The notes under the pieces were generated by a model. That model was not told the origin of the DNA, did not search any database, and saw only the letters and a list, made by a program, of their open reading frames with translations. Positions 1 to 8,293 of a DNA stretch of 64,000 bases are shown here, one piece after another (position 1 is the first letter of the stretch; each line of letters starts with the position of its first letter). The stretch is from Desulfovibrio inopinatus DSM 10711 (GTDB lineage Bacteria > Desulfobacterota > Desulfovibrionia > Desulfovibrionales > Desulfovibrionaceae), in contig NZ_AUBP01000002.1 in assembly GCF_000429305.1 (NCBI RefSeq), forward strand, positions 124,001-188,000, read 5' to 3'. The translations under genes and the position numbers were made by a program.

Positions 1-322
1 GAGACGATATGTGTCAACGGGACAGTGGGAACGGTGGTCGGTGTTGTAAAAGGAGGTGTATGATGTTGAGAACAGCGAAAGGCAGTCGAAGAGCGCATAA
101 CGGTATTCTCATCTCAATGAGAGGGAACTCACTCTAATGAACGTATTAGTCTCATAGCCATTGTACTGAAAATGATCGTGTATGATGCAGAGATATATCG
201 CTTCTGTTGTGGAGAAGCAAGAACGAGAGAGGAGGAGGGAGACGCCTTGTTGAGGGCTGGATAAAATTAATGTGTGAATGAAGTTTTCTGGAAAGCGGTC
301 GCCTTTGACTTTATATTTGAAA
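1..322. other. Gene-poor edge with one mini-ORF
   Basis: I see no supported gene here. The only candidate is a 25-codon plus-strand reading frame at 60-137, which begins M-M-L-R-T-A-K and is preceded by a perfect AGGAGGTG at 51-58. It is too short to judge without conservation and may be a chance match. Nothing else in the stretch has coding character. Confidence 0.3.
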
Positions 323-354
323 AACGGCTGAGAAGGGTTTCCTTCTCAGCCGTT
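323..354 (-). terminator. Rho-independent terminator of the H+-ATPase gene
   Basis: A perfect 14-bp stem (323-336 with 341-354) encloses a 4-nt loop. Read on the minus strand, it is followed by a short run of Ts. It lies 29 bp past the ATPase stop codon, as expected for its terminator. Confidence 0.9.
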
Positions 355-382
355 CGATCTGTGTTTGTGTGTTGAGCGTTCC

Positions 383-2908
383 TTACGATCTGTGCAAATC
401 TCCGTGTGAATGCAGCGAGCGGGACATGTTTCGGAGAAAACCTCGTTTGTGTTTGGCTTCGTTGTTGATGAGCGTGTAGGTACCGAGCTTGACGAGATCT
501 TGCACGAGCATCCAGATAAAGTTGTAGAGCCAGACATACCCGATAAGATCCCAAGGAATCGCTGGAACAAGTCCAAAGCCATACCCGCAGAGAATGACTG
601 CAAAAATCTGAGTAAGAACGATAGCCCAGAATAACTGCCAACTTGGGTAGGGTGGCAGAAAGAAGGCGCGTTTGGTCCGCGTGAGAAAGAGCATGAGGTG
701 GCCGCCGGCAACAAGCTGGAGGAAGAGCATAGTCTGGATATGCTTGATTTGCAGTCCCCACATGGGCATGGCGTACTTTTCGGCGAGGTAAAGCAGGCCG
801 AACGTTTCGACAACCGCTAGCCCTCCGAGGACGCTGGAGATACTCAGCACGCGGTGCATGTCCCATTTGACGGGTTTCTTTTCCAGAAACGCATTATCAT
901 ACGCAATCGTCATGATGGGGATATCGTCGAGCAAGGCAAGCAAAATGATCATGACGGCCGTCAATGGGTAGATATCGTACACGAGCATGGCCAACACCAC
1001 GAAAAACATAATGTCGATGGTCATGGCGATACGATAAATGGTGTAGCTCATCATGCGTTCGAAAATGCGGCGTGCCTCTTCGACGGCTTTGATGATGACG
1101 GACAGACCCGGAGCGGTCAGAACCAATGCCGCCGCGGCGCGGGCCGCATCCGTTGCACCGGAAACAGCAACCCCGGCATCGGCCTGTTTCAGGGCTGGTG
1201 CATCATTGACTCCGTCACCGGTCATTGCCACGAGGTGCCCGCGTTTTTGCAAGGCTTTGACGATGCCATACTTGTGTTCCGGAAAGACTTGACCAAATCC
1301 TTCGGCTTTTTCGATGCGGGCCGCCACGGATTCAGGGATATTGTCGATGTCCTGAACGTCTTTGAACACATCCGAAGCAGACTGAATATTCGTGCCCATA
1401 CCGAGCTGGCGAGATATTTCGCGACCGATGGCCGTATCGTCGCCGGTGACCATTTTGACCTGAATACCATGTTCCATGGCTTGGCGGATGGTTTCGGCCG
1501 AGTCGTCGCGCGGTGGATCATAGAGTGGCAGAATGCCGAGATAGGTCCATGTTGTGCCATCCTCGCTTCGGGCAACGGCGATGGTCCGATAGCCTTTGGC
1601 GGCAAGCTCATCGACGGTCTGAACGGCTTTGGTCGAGTCGGCTTCACTCATATTGGATAGGGCCAGAATGACTTGCGGAGCGCCTTTGGCAATGGTGAAG
1701 GATTTCCCCGATGCATCCGTAATATTGGCCGATGTGCGTTTGCTCACGGGGTCAAACGGCGTAAATTTGGTCTGAGTGTAACCGGAAAGGGTGCTTTGAT
1801 CCTTCACTCCGCCGAGAATGGCCAAATCGATGGCATCCTGGTTTTCCGCTTTGGAAGCCAGGGCCCCGGCCAGGATGAGTTCGTCGGCATTCTGCGCTCC
1901 AAACAAGATGGGGTCACCCAAAGTGAGCTGGTTCTTCGTCAGCGTGCCGGTTTTGTCGGAACAGAGGATATCGATGCCGGCCATTTCTTCGATGGACTGA
2001 AGTTTCGCCACAATGGCTTTCATCTTGGACAGCGAGAGCGCGCCAAGCGCCATGGTAACGGACAGCACGGCCGGCATAGCTACAGGAATGGAGGCAACAA
2101 CGAGGATCAGGACGAACTGAACAAGATCGAGAATGTTCTTTCCGCGCCAGATTTCCGTACCAATGAGAATAATGGCCAGGCCAATGGCGACGAAGATGAG
2201 GAAGTCGCCCACCTTCATAACGGCCTTTTGGAAATGCGAGGTTGCGCCGGCCGATTCCACAAGTTTGGCCGTGCGTCCAAAAAATGTATTCCCACCGGTT
2301 CCTGTGACAACGGCGACCATTTCGCCTTGTTTAGCCACTGATCCGGAATAGGCCACATCGCCGGGCTGTTTGTTGACGGGCAGAGATTCACCGGTCAGCG
2401 CAGCTTGGTCGATGCTGATATAGTCGCCATCGAGCAGTTTGACGTCGGCCGGTATAACGTCGCCAAGACGCAACCGGACAATATCGCCGGGCACGAGGTC
2501 TTCGGCCGGTGTTTCCTGCCATTTTCCATCGCGCAACGCACGAGCCTGCAACGCAAGTTGGCTTTTGAGCGCATCCAATGCGTTTGCCGCTTTGAATTCT
2601 TCCCAAAACCCGATCAAGGCATTGAAAATGAGGAGCGCCATAATGATGGAGAAGTCGACCCAGTCGCGAACGACCACCGATAAGATGGCCGCAGCTTCAA
2701 TCATCCAGGGAATCGGACCCCAGAAATAACCGAGAAATTGGAGAAGCGGATTGACCTTGGTGGTTTCCAAAGCATTTTTGCCGACCTGTTCCAGTCGACT
2801 GGCGGCTTCGTCCGAGGACAACCCTTGGGAGAGTGACGTCTTGAAGTACTGAAGAACTTCGTCTCCCGATTGTTTCTGCGCGGTATCGCTGTCAATTTGC
2901 CAGTCCAT
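383..2908 (-). CDS. P-type H+-translocating ATPase (P3A, PMA1-like)
   Basis: An 841-residue plasma-membrane proton pump of the P3A family. It hydrolyses ATP through an aspartyl-phosphate intermediate to export protons. Visible motifs are the actuator-domain TGES near residue 172, PVAMPAV in TM4, the phosphorylation motif DKTGTLT with Asp near 318, and the hinge GDGVNDAP near 585. A TM6 segment LLDDIPIM follows, then four more hydrophobic helices. The N-terminal cation-ATPase domain is present, and the length fits bacterial and archaeal members. The start is supported by GGAGGTGA just upstream of the ATG. It stands alone and is followed by a strong terminator, so it is probably monocistronic. 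The family is certain; H+ as the ion is inferred from similarity to fungal, plant and archaeal H+-ATPases rather than K+ or Ca2+ pumps. Confidence 0.93.
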   Translation of the reverse strand: MDWQIDSDTAQKQSGDEVLQYFKTSLSQGLSSDEAASRLEQVGKNALETTKVNPLLQFLGYFWGPIPWMIEAAAILSVVVRDWVDFSIIMALLIFNALIGFWEEFKAANALDALKSQLALQARALRDGKWQETPAEDLVPGDIVRLRLGDVIPADVKLLDGDYISIDQAALTGESLPVNKQPGDVAYSGSVAKQGEMVAVVTGTGGNTFFGRTAKLVESAGATSHFQKAVMKVGDFLIFVAIGLAIILIGTEIWRGKNILDLVQFVLILVVASIPVAMPAVLSVTMALGALSLSKMKAIVAKLQSIEEMAGIDILCSDKTGTLTKNQLTLGDPILFGAQNADELILAGALASKAENQDAIDLAILGGVKDQSTLSGYTQTKFTPFDPVSKRTSANITDASGKSFTIAKGAPQVILALSNMSEADSTKAVQTVDELAAKGYRTIAVARSEDGTTWTYLGILPLYDPPRDDSAETIRQAMEHGIQVKMVTGDDTAIGREISRQLGMGTNIQSASDVFKDVQDIDNIPESVAARIEKAEGFGQVFPEHKYGIVKALQKRGHLVAMTGDGVNDAPALKQADAGVAVSGATDAARAAAALVLTAPGLSVIIKAVEEARRIFERMMSYTIYRIAMTIDIMFFVVLAMLVYDIYPLTAVMIILLALLDDIPIMTIAYDNAFLEKKPVKWDMHRVLSISSVLGGLAVVETFGLLYLAEKYAMPMWGLQIKHIQTMLFLQLVAGGHLMLFLTRTKRAFFLPPYPSWQLFWAIVLTQIFAVILCGYGFGLVPAIPWDLIGYVWLYNFIWMLVQDLVKLGTYTLINNEAKHKRGFLRNMSRSLHSHGDLHRS

Positions 2909-3136
2909 GTCACCTCCGTCGCGTTTATCAGGGAAATTCCAAAAAAAACACGGTTCGCCGTATCCTATTGCATAGATAAGAAGAAATGGAAATGGCGAAC
3001 TGGTGAATATATGAGGTCTCGCCGGCGCAAAATGTGAAGAAAGGCGAATCCCATCCTTCGAATATTTTTTTTCAAAATTTTTTTAAAAAACCTTTGACAA
3101 CTCCAGTACGTCAACGTAAAAAGTCCTCCTTCGCGT

Positions 3137-3213
3137 CGGGATGTAGCGCAGCCTGGGAGCGCACCTGAATGGGGTTCAGGGGGTCGGAGGTTCAAATCCT
3201 CTCATCCCGACCA
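3137..3213 (+). tRNA. tRNA-Pro (anticodon GGG)
   Basis: The cloverleaf folds by eye. It has a 7-bp acceptor stem (CGGGATG/CATCCCG), a D stem GCGC/GCGC, and an anticodon stem CCTGA/TCAGG around the loop ATGGGGT, giving anticodon GGG for the CCC codon. The T arm carries TTCAAAT. CCA is encoded at 3211-3213. An AT-rich accessory region begins just downstream, but no integrase or repeated tRNA 3' end is visible. Confidence 0.95.
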
Positions 3214-3230
3214 GAAAAGAAAAGAATTCA

Positions 3231-3264
3231 GGCCGGTTAGTTGAAAAGCTAACCGGCCTTTTTT
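3231..3264 (+). terminator. Terminator of tRNA-Pro
   Basis: A perfect 10-bp stem, GGCCGGTTAG with CTAACCGGCC, has an 8-nt loop and is followed by six Ts. It lies 17 bp after the tRNA CCA and is a classic intrinsic terminator. Confidence 0.93.
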
Positions 3265-3400
3265 CGTTGCATTGACGAGTACCACCCTTTTTACCACCCA
3301 CCCAGGATGGCAGGGGGAAGACTACGTCAAAGAAGGAATTGAATCTCATAAGGTTGTGGTTCTTCATCATTGACTGGCGTAAAGACATGTTATACCTGAT

Positions 3401-3426
3401 GTGGAAGTGAAAAAAACAACTTCCAC
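3401..3426 (+). promoter_or_regulatory. 8-bp dyad upstream of dndB
   Basis: Perfect inverted repeat GTGGAAGT (3401-3408) and ACTTCCAC (3419-3426) around an A-rich 10-nt spacer. It ends 33 bp before the chosen dndB start. Its position suits an operator for the dnd operon or a leader hairpin. DndB proteins have been reported to act as regulators of dnd genes; that this dyad is the DndB target is inference. Confidence 0.4.
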
Positions 3427-3459
3427 TAGGTGCATTATGTTTTTACCAGGAGATCTTGT

Positions 3460-4560
3460 GTGTTAATTAATCAGCCGACAGAATTATATGAGCGTAGATT
3501 TTTCGCTGTGAGAGGAGTTCAGGCTGGACGAGAATATTATCTTGTGAATTGCCCCTTTTACCTTTTACCCGAAATTTTTAACGATTTAGATAACACAGGG
3601 ATTCCGCCTTCTCAAAGAGCTCAACGAGTAATTAATAAAACTCGTGTTAAAGCGATTGAGAAGTATTTGCTTTCAAATCTAAATGGTTATGTCTTTTCAG
3701 CTGCTACTGTATCGATCGATGGTGATATTAATTTTGAAAGTACTGACGGAACTTCAAATGTTGGATTGTTAATTGTAAAGGATAGAGCTCAATATATTAT
3801 AAATGATGGGCAACATAGGATTTCTGCAATAATAGACTCTTTAAAAGAACATCGGGGCCATGAATATGAACTTTTACCGATAATTTTTTTTAACGATCCT
3901 GGTCTTGAAATGAGCCAGCAAATATTTACCGATTTAAATCGATATACGCTTAAACCAGCACAATCGTTAAATATACTATATGATACAAGAGATGATTTTG
4001 CTAAAATAGCACGAACTGTAGCTAGCGATGTTTCTTTTTTTCATGATGTTATTGAATTTGAAAAAACTACAATTTCAAATCGTTCAATAAAGTTATTTAC
4101 TTTGAATGGAATTTATAATGCGACAAAAATTTTACTTGGAAAACGTAATGACTCTACTAAAAAAAATAGTAGTTACGCGTGTGACTTTTGGGAAAAATTG
4201 GGGAACGAACTTAATGAATGGCAGGAACACTTTAGAGGAAAATTAGCTTCAAGTATATTGAGACAAAATTACCTAAGTGGGCATAATATTTTTCTCAATT
4301 CTGCTGCTACAATAGCAAGTGCAGCTGGTGAAGCTGGAATTGGAACAGAAGAAATTATATCAATTGTAGCAAATGAAGATTGGCGACGGGATAATCCACT
4401 ATGGGAAGGTCGTGCATTGCAAAATGGAAAAATTACAAAATCAAACATGAGTCTTATGCTTACCACTAATATACTCAAATTGAGATCAAATATTTCACTT
4501 AATGAAAGAGAGTCCAATGCTGAACAATTATATCAGCAAAAGCAAAGGCTGTTAAAATAG
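3460..4560 (+). CDS. dndB: DNA phosphorothioation regulator DndB
   Basis: A DGQHR-domain protein of the DndB family, about 366 residues from the chosen start. The N terminus shows the family pattern FAVRGVQAGREYYLV, followed by AQRVINKTR, VFSAATVSIDGD and the signature DGQHRISAI near residue 116. I chose the GTG at 3460 because AGGAGA sits six bases upstream. A GTG at 3430 would add ten residues without a ribosome binding site. In characterised systems DndB is dispensable for the sulfur chemistry and tunes modification and dnd transcription. It is the first gene of dndBCDE, and its stop directly abuts the dndC start. Base composition is markedly AT-richer than the ATPase gene upstream, which suggests horizontal acquisition. 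Confidence 0.93.
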   Translation: MLINQPTELYERRFFAVRGVQAGREYYLVNCPFYLLPEIFNDLDNTGIPPSQRAQRVINKTRVKAIEKYLLSNLNGYVFSAATVSIDGDINFESTDGTSNVGLLIVKDRAQYIINDGQHRISAIIDSLKEHRGHEYELLPIIFFNDPGLEMSQQIFTDLNRYTLKPAQSLNILYDTRDDFAKIARTVASDVSFFHDVIEFEKTTISNRSIKLFTLNGIYNATKILLGKRNDSTKKNSSYACDFWEKLGNELNEWQEHFRGKLASSILRQNYLSGHNIFLNSAATIASAAGEAGIGTEEIISIVANEDWRRDNPLWEGRALQNGKITKSNMSLMLTTNILKLRSNISLNERESNAEQLYQQKQRLLK

Positions 4561-5970
4561 ATGAATTCAATTTATGCTGGCCGTCACCTTGATGATATCT
4601 ATAAAGAAATACAGGAACAATATCTCGCAGATAGTTGGCCATGGATTTTGGGCTATAGTGGTGGAAAAGATTCCACTGCTCTTGTTCAGTTAGTGTGGCA
4701 TGCTTTGGCTTCTCTCGAAAAGAATAGACTCTTTAAACCAATATATATTTTATCATCAGATACACTTGTTGAAATTCCGAAAGTTATTAATCATATTGAG
4801 CTAAATTTAAAACGGATGCTTGAAGCTGCAAGATTACAGCAGATTCCAATAAGGCCGATTAAGGTTTTTCCCGATGTGAAGAATACCTTTTGGGTTAATC
4901 TTCTTGGAAAAGGTTATCCTGCACCGACGAATAATTTTAGATGGTGTACTGATCGATTAAAGATTGAGCCAACTTCAAATTTTATTCGCTCTCAGGCTTT
5001 TGAAGCTTCTGGAGCAATCTTGTTGCTTGGTTCACGTAAAAGCGAAAGTTCAGTTCGAAAAAAGCGAATAGAGTCGCATAAAGTTTTAGGGAAGAAGTAT
5101 AATCCTCATCCTGACATACCGGCAGCTCATGTCTACACGCTGATAGAGGATTGGGAAACGGAAGAAGTTTGGGATTACCTATTGGAATACAGTTCTCCAT
5201 GGGGAGCAGATAACAGAGAACTTGTATACATGTATAAAAATGCAAGTGATGGGGAATGTCCTTTAATCTTAGATATTAAATCTCCGAGCTGCGGAAAAAG
5301 CCGTTTTGGTTGTTGGTGTTGTACTGTCGTTAAAAATGAAAAGGCATTATCTTCACTTATCAAGCATGGTGAAAATTGGTTAGCACCTCTTCAAGAGCTA
5401 AGGGAAATTTTGCTTTTAACCCAAGAACCAGACAAAAAGAAACTCTATAGGGAGCATATAAAGCGAAACGGACAAATCCTTTTCATTCGGGGAAAGCTGG
5501 AAGAAGAAGGTGTCAAAGAGCTAGCTCGTGGCCCATATACTATGGAATTTAGAAAAAAATTTTTACGTTCTCTTTTGCAAACAGAAAGGAATTTAAATAA
5601 CTGTAATCCATATCATGATTCAGATTATATCAATCTAATTCAGCAAGATGAGCTTCATGAAATCCAACGTCTTTGGAAGGAAGAGAAGAACGATTGGGAG
5701 AGCAGTGTTTATGCCATATATGAGGAGGTGTACGGCAAGAAAATAGATAATGGTATTGATGAAATTGGATTTCTTACATTTGAAGACAAAGAAGCTGTAA
5801 TGAGTATTTGCAATGAAGAAGGGTTCCCTGCTGATCTTGCAATGGAATTACTCACAGCGGCCCAGTACCATCAAGGTCTACGATCCAAAGTGCAATTGAA
5901 GAACAAGGTGGCTAAGATATTTAGTAAAGAGTGGCGTTCTGAAGTTGAAATATACAGAGACATCAAATGA
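4561..5970 (+). CDS. dndC: DNA phosphorothioation protein DndC (PAPS-reductase fold)
   Basis: The 469-residue ATP-pyrophosphatase/PAPS-reductase-family enzyme of the Dnd pathway. It carries an iron-sulfur cluster and activates the DNA backbone for sulfur insertion. The PP-loop SGGKDST lies at residues 33-39. Cysteines expected for the cluster appear in RWCTDRLK and in the CPLILDIKSPSCGKSRFGCWCC region. Its ATG follows the dndB stop with no gap, and its own stop overlaps the dndD start as ATGA, so translation is probably coupled. The cysteine desulfurase DndA that delivers sulfur is not in this window; a chromosomal IscS/NifS-type enzyme may substitute, as known for other dnd clusters. Confidence 0.96.
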   Translation: MNSIYAGRHLDDIYKEIQEQYLADSWPWILGYSGGKDSTALVQLVWHALASLEKNRLFKPIYILSSDTLVEIPKVINHIELNLKRMLEAARLQQIPIRPIKVFPDVKNTFWVNLLGKGYPAPTNNFRWCTDRLKIEPTSNFIRSQAFEASGAILLLGSRKSESSVRKKRIESHKVLGKKYNPHPDIPAAHVYTLIEDWETEEVWDYLLEYSSPWGADNRELVYMYKNASDGECPLILDIKSPSCGKSRFGCWCCTVVKNEKALSSLIKHGENWLAPLQELREILLLTQEPDKKKLYREHIKRNGQILFIRGKLEEEGVKELARGPYTMEFRKKFLRSLLQTERNLNNCNPYHDSDYINLIQQDELHEIQRLWKEEKNDWESSVYAIYEEVYGKKIDNGIDEIGFLTFEDKEAVMSICNEEGFPADLAMELLTAAQYHQGLRSKVQLKNKVAKIFSKEWRSEVEIYRDIK

Positions 5971-7913
5971 TTATAGATTGTATCAAAATTAAAAATATTG
6001 CGTCTTTCAAAGGTGAGCATCAGCTTCACCTTCATCATAAGCCGGGAAATACAATTACTGTTATTTTAGGAGAAAATGGTGCCGGGAAAACGAGTATACT
6101 TCAAGCAATAAAAATAGGATTATATGGCCCTTTTTTATTTAATAATAATAAAAAAAATTACCATACATACCTAAATAGTTTTATTCGAAGTAGTGAAATT
6201 TCAGCCTCGGTTGAGTTAGATTTTCATCTTCGTACTTTAGCAGGGATTGAAAAATATACACTTAGTCGAGAATGGCAGCATTCTCACAATAAGATTCGAG
6301 AATCATTATCCATTTTAAAAGAAGGAATCCCATTTCAGGATGTCACTTCACAATTTTATCAAGAATTTGTTTTTAGTATAATTCCACTTGGGATGATGGG
6401 ACTCTTTTTTTTCGACGGTGAAAAAATTAATCATTTAGGAGAATCTTTAAGTTCTGGTGAAATTAGTAATGCAGTGAAAAAGCTCATAGGGTTAAGTGCT
6501 GTGAATGATCTTGAGGCTGCGGTACAAAAATACAACACCGAATCGGTAGAAGGAAAAACAGAATATAAAGAATTGCTTTTAAAGTTAGAAAATATCAATG
6601 CGGAATTGCCTATACTGCATAAAAGAGGAGAAACCCTTCATCAACAATATGCCGAAATCAATGAGTCCATTAAAAAGTGTAAAAAGCAATTGGGAAGTAA
6701 GGAAGCAGCTTTTTTTGAGGCTGGCGGCAATCTCGCTTTATCCCATGAAATGTTAAGAGAAAGAAAAAAAAATTTAGAGCAGAAAGTTGAGAATATTCAA
6801 ACAAAAATAAGAGAACTTTCTCAAAACTACCTTCCTCTTTGTGTTCTTTCAGGAGAGTTAAAAGAATTATCCGATCAATTGATTGTGGAACGAGAAACTT
6901 CTGTTAAATTAGTCATTAACAGCTATGTTGAAAAAAAAAGAAAAGAACTTGAATGCGTTTTAATTAAGGAAAAAGTGCCTGTAGATGCTATACAAGCAGC
7001 TCTTGATACTCTGGTTGTCTCATACTGTTCAACACAGCAACCAGTTCATGGCCTTTCTTCAAAACAAACCGATGATATTTTAGCTACGATACGAATGGTA
7101 AATGATGTCGTTCGACCTCAGGCTTCAGAGCTCTTTTCTGAAATGAATACAGTCTGTCATGAACTCTTAGCAATAGAATCTGCTTTAGAGAAAATTCCTG
7201 ATGATTCTGAACTTGCTAAAGTACTTTCAGAAATAAAAAGCCTGAACGTTCAGATTATGAAACACGAAAAACATCAGGAAGAGCTGCTTGGGCAAAAAAA
7301 ACGCATTGAAAACGATGTTACTATCGTTATGAATAAAAAGAAATCGATTTTGAAGCAAATTGAAAAGAGAGATACAGAAAGTAAATCGGAATATCTAGCA
7401 AATAGATTCCCTCATATCCTGGGCCGCATCAAAATAGATTTGTTTCAACGCAGATTGGAAACCCTTCAGCGTCTCATTTTACATAACATAAAAATTTTGT
7501 TCCGAAAAAAACAACTTATTACTGATGTTCAAATCACAAGCAATTTTTCAGTTCTTCTTTTGGGGCAGAATGGAGAATACATTGACTTGCGATCTCTTTC
7601 TGCAGGAGAGCAACAAATGTTTGCTACAGCTATCCAGTGGGCTTTAGCTGCACTCGCAAGCAGTAATATTCCCACAATTATTGATACTCCTTTGGCAAGA
7701 TTGGATAGTTTTCATCGAAGAAGTCTTGTCGAGAATTACTATCCTTCGATTAACCAATTGATATTGCTCTCTACAGATGAAGAGATAAACAATGATTTAC
7801 TGCAACAACTCAGCCCAGCCGTTTCAGATGTCTACTCACTTAAGTACAATAAATTAGAGCAATCTACAGACGTACTAAAAGTGAACATCAAAGGAACACG
7901 AGAAGCGGCATAA
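5967..7913 (+). CDS. dndD: DNA phosphorothioation ATPase DndD (SMC/Rad50-like)
   Basis: A 648-residue SMC/Rad50-type ATPase. Walker A is GENGAGKT at residues 35-42. A long charged coiled-coil middle follows (about 190-500). The ABC signature SLSAGEQQ lies near 543, and Walker B PTIIDTPLARLD near 568-580. In Dnd systems DndD supplies ATP-driven DNA remodelling or nicking to the DndCDE modification complex. The ATG overlaps the dndC stop by four bases and dndE starts ten bases after its stop, giving a compact operon. Intact motifs argue for an active enzyme. Confidence 0.95.
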   Translation: MIIDCIKIKNIASFKGEHQLHLHHKPGNTITVILGENGAGKTSILQAIKIGLYGPFLFNNNKKNYHTYLNSFIRSSEISASVELDFHLRTLAGIEKYTLSREWQHSHNKIRESLSILKEGIPFQDVTSQFYQEFVFSIIPLGMMGLFFFDGEKINHLGESLSSGEISNAVKKLIGLSAVNDLEAAVQKYNTESVEGKTEYKELLLKLENINAELPILHKRGETLHQQYAEINESIKKCKKQLGSKEAAFFEAGGNLALSHEMLRERKKNLEQKVENIQTKIRELSQNYLPLCVLSGELKELSDQLIVERETSVKLVINSYVEKKRKELECVLIKEKVPVDAIQAALDTLVVSYCSTQQPVHGLSSKQTDDILATIRMVNDVVRPQASELFSEMNTVCHELLAIESALEKIPDDSELAKVLSEIKSLNVQIMKHEKHQEELLGQKKRIENDVTIVMNKKKSILKQIEKRDTESKSEYLANRFPHILGRIKIDLFQRRLETLQRLILHNIKILFRKKQLITDVQITSNFSVLLLGQNGEYIDLRSLSAGEQQMFATAIQWALAALASSNIPTIIDTPLARLDSFHRRSLVENYYPSINQLILLSTDEEINNDLLQQLSPAVSDVYSLKYNKLEQSTDVLKVNIKGTREAA

Positions 7914-7922
7914 AGAAAACCA

Positions 7923-8279
7923 ATGAAATTTACACGAATAAGACTTCCTAAACAAACAACCAACAGGCTCATTAGCCTGAAAGGAAAAACGAGCCTTAAT
8001 CCCAATGTTCTCATTCGGTATGCAATTCTTTTATCTCTCAAAGATAAGTCTGACCCGATTTACGAAGAACAAATCTGTGATGGAATGGAGTTTCACAGAT
8101 CTGTCTTGTTGGGGGAACTCGATCAAATTATAACTGCACTAATCATTCAGCGCTGTGCGAAAAGTCTTCAATACGTCGATACTTTTACATGTTTTAAGGC
8201 CCACCTCTATCGAGGTGTGGATATTTTATTTGCCCAATGTGCAAAGTTTAGTGATATTGAAACTCTCTTATCAGTTTAG
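7923..8279 (+). CDS. dndE: DNA phosphorothioation protein DndE
   Basis: A 118-residue small basic protein matching DndE in size, gene position and sequence character (MKFTRIRLPKQ at the start, then alternating basic helices). DndE binds nicked DNA and joins DndC and DndD in the modification complex. It closes the dndBCDE operon. The next gene converges from the other strand with only 14 bp between stop codons. The restriction genes dndFGH that often follow are absent. Confidence 0.9.
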   Translation: MKFTRIRLPKQTTNRLISLKGKTSLNPNVLIRYAILLSLKDKSDPIYEEQICDGMEFHRSVLLGELDQIITALIIQRCAKSLQYVDTFTCFKAHLYRGVDILFAQCAKFSDIETLLSV

Positions 8280-8293
8280 TTTGTCTTGATTTC

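Noticed and set aside
854-2351. Long plus-strand frames opposite the H+-ATPase
   Set aside because: They lie wholly inside a gene with intact catalytic motifs on the minus strand, and none has a ribosome binding site or recognisable motif.
3214-3429. An attL/attR pair or integrase fragment at tRNA-Pro
   Set aside because: No repeat of the tRNA 3' end and no integrase motif could be found by reading; the tRNA terminator is intact.
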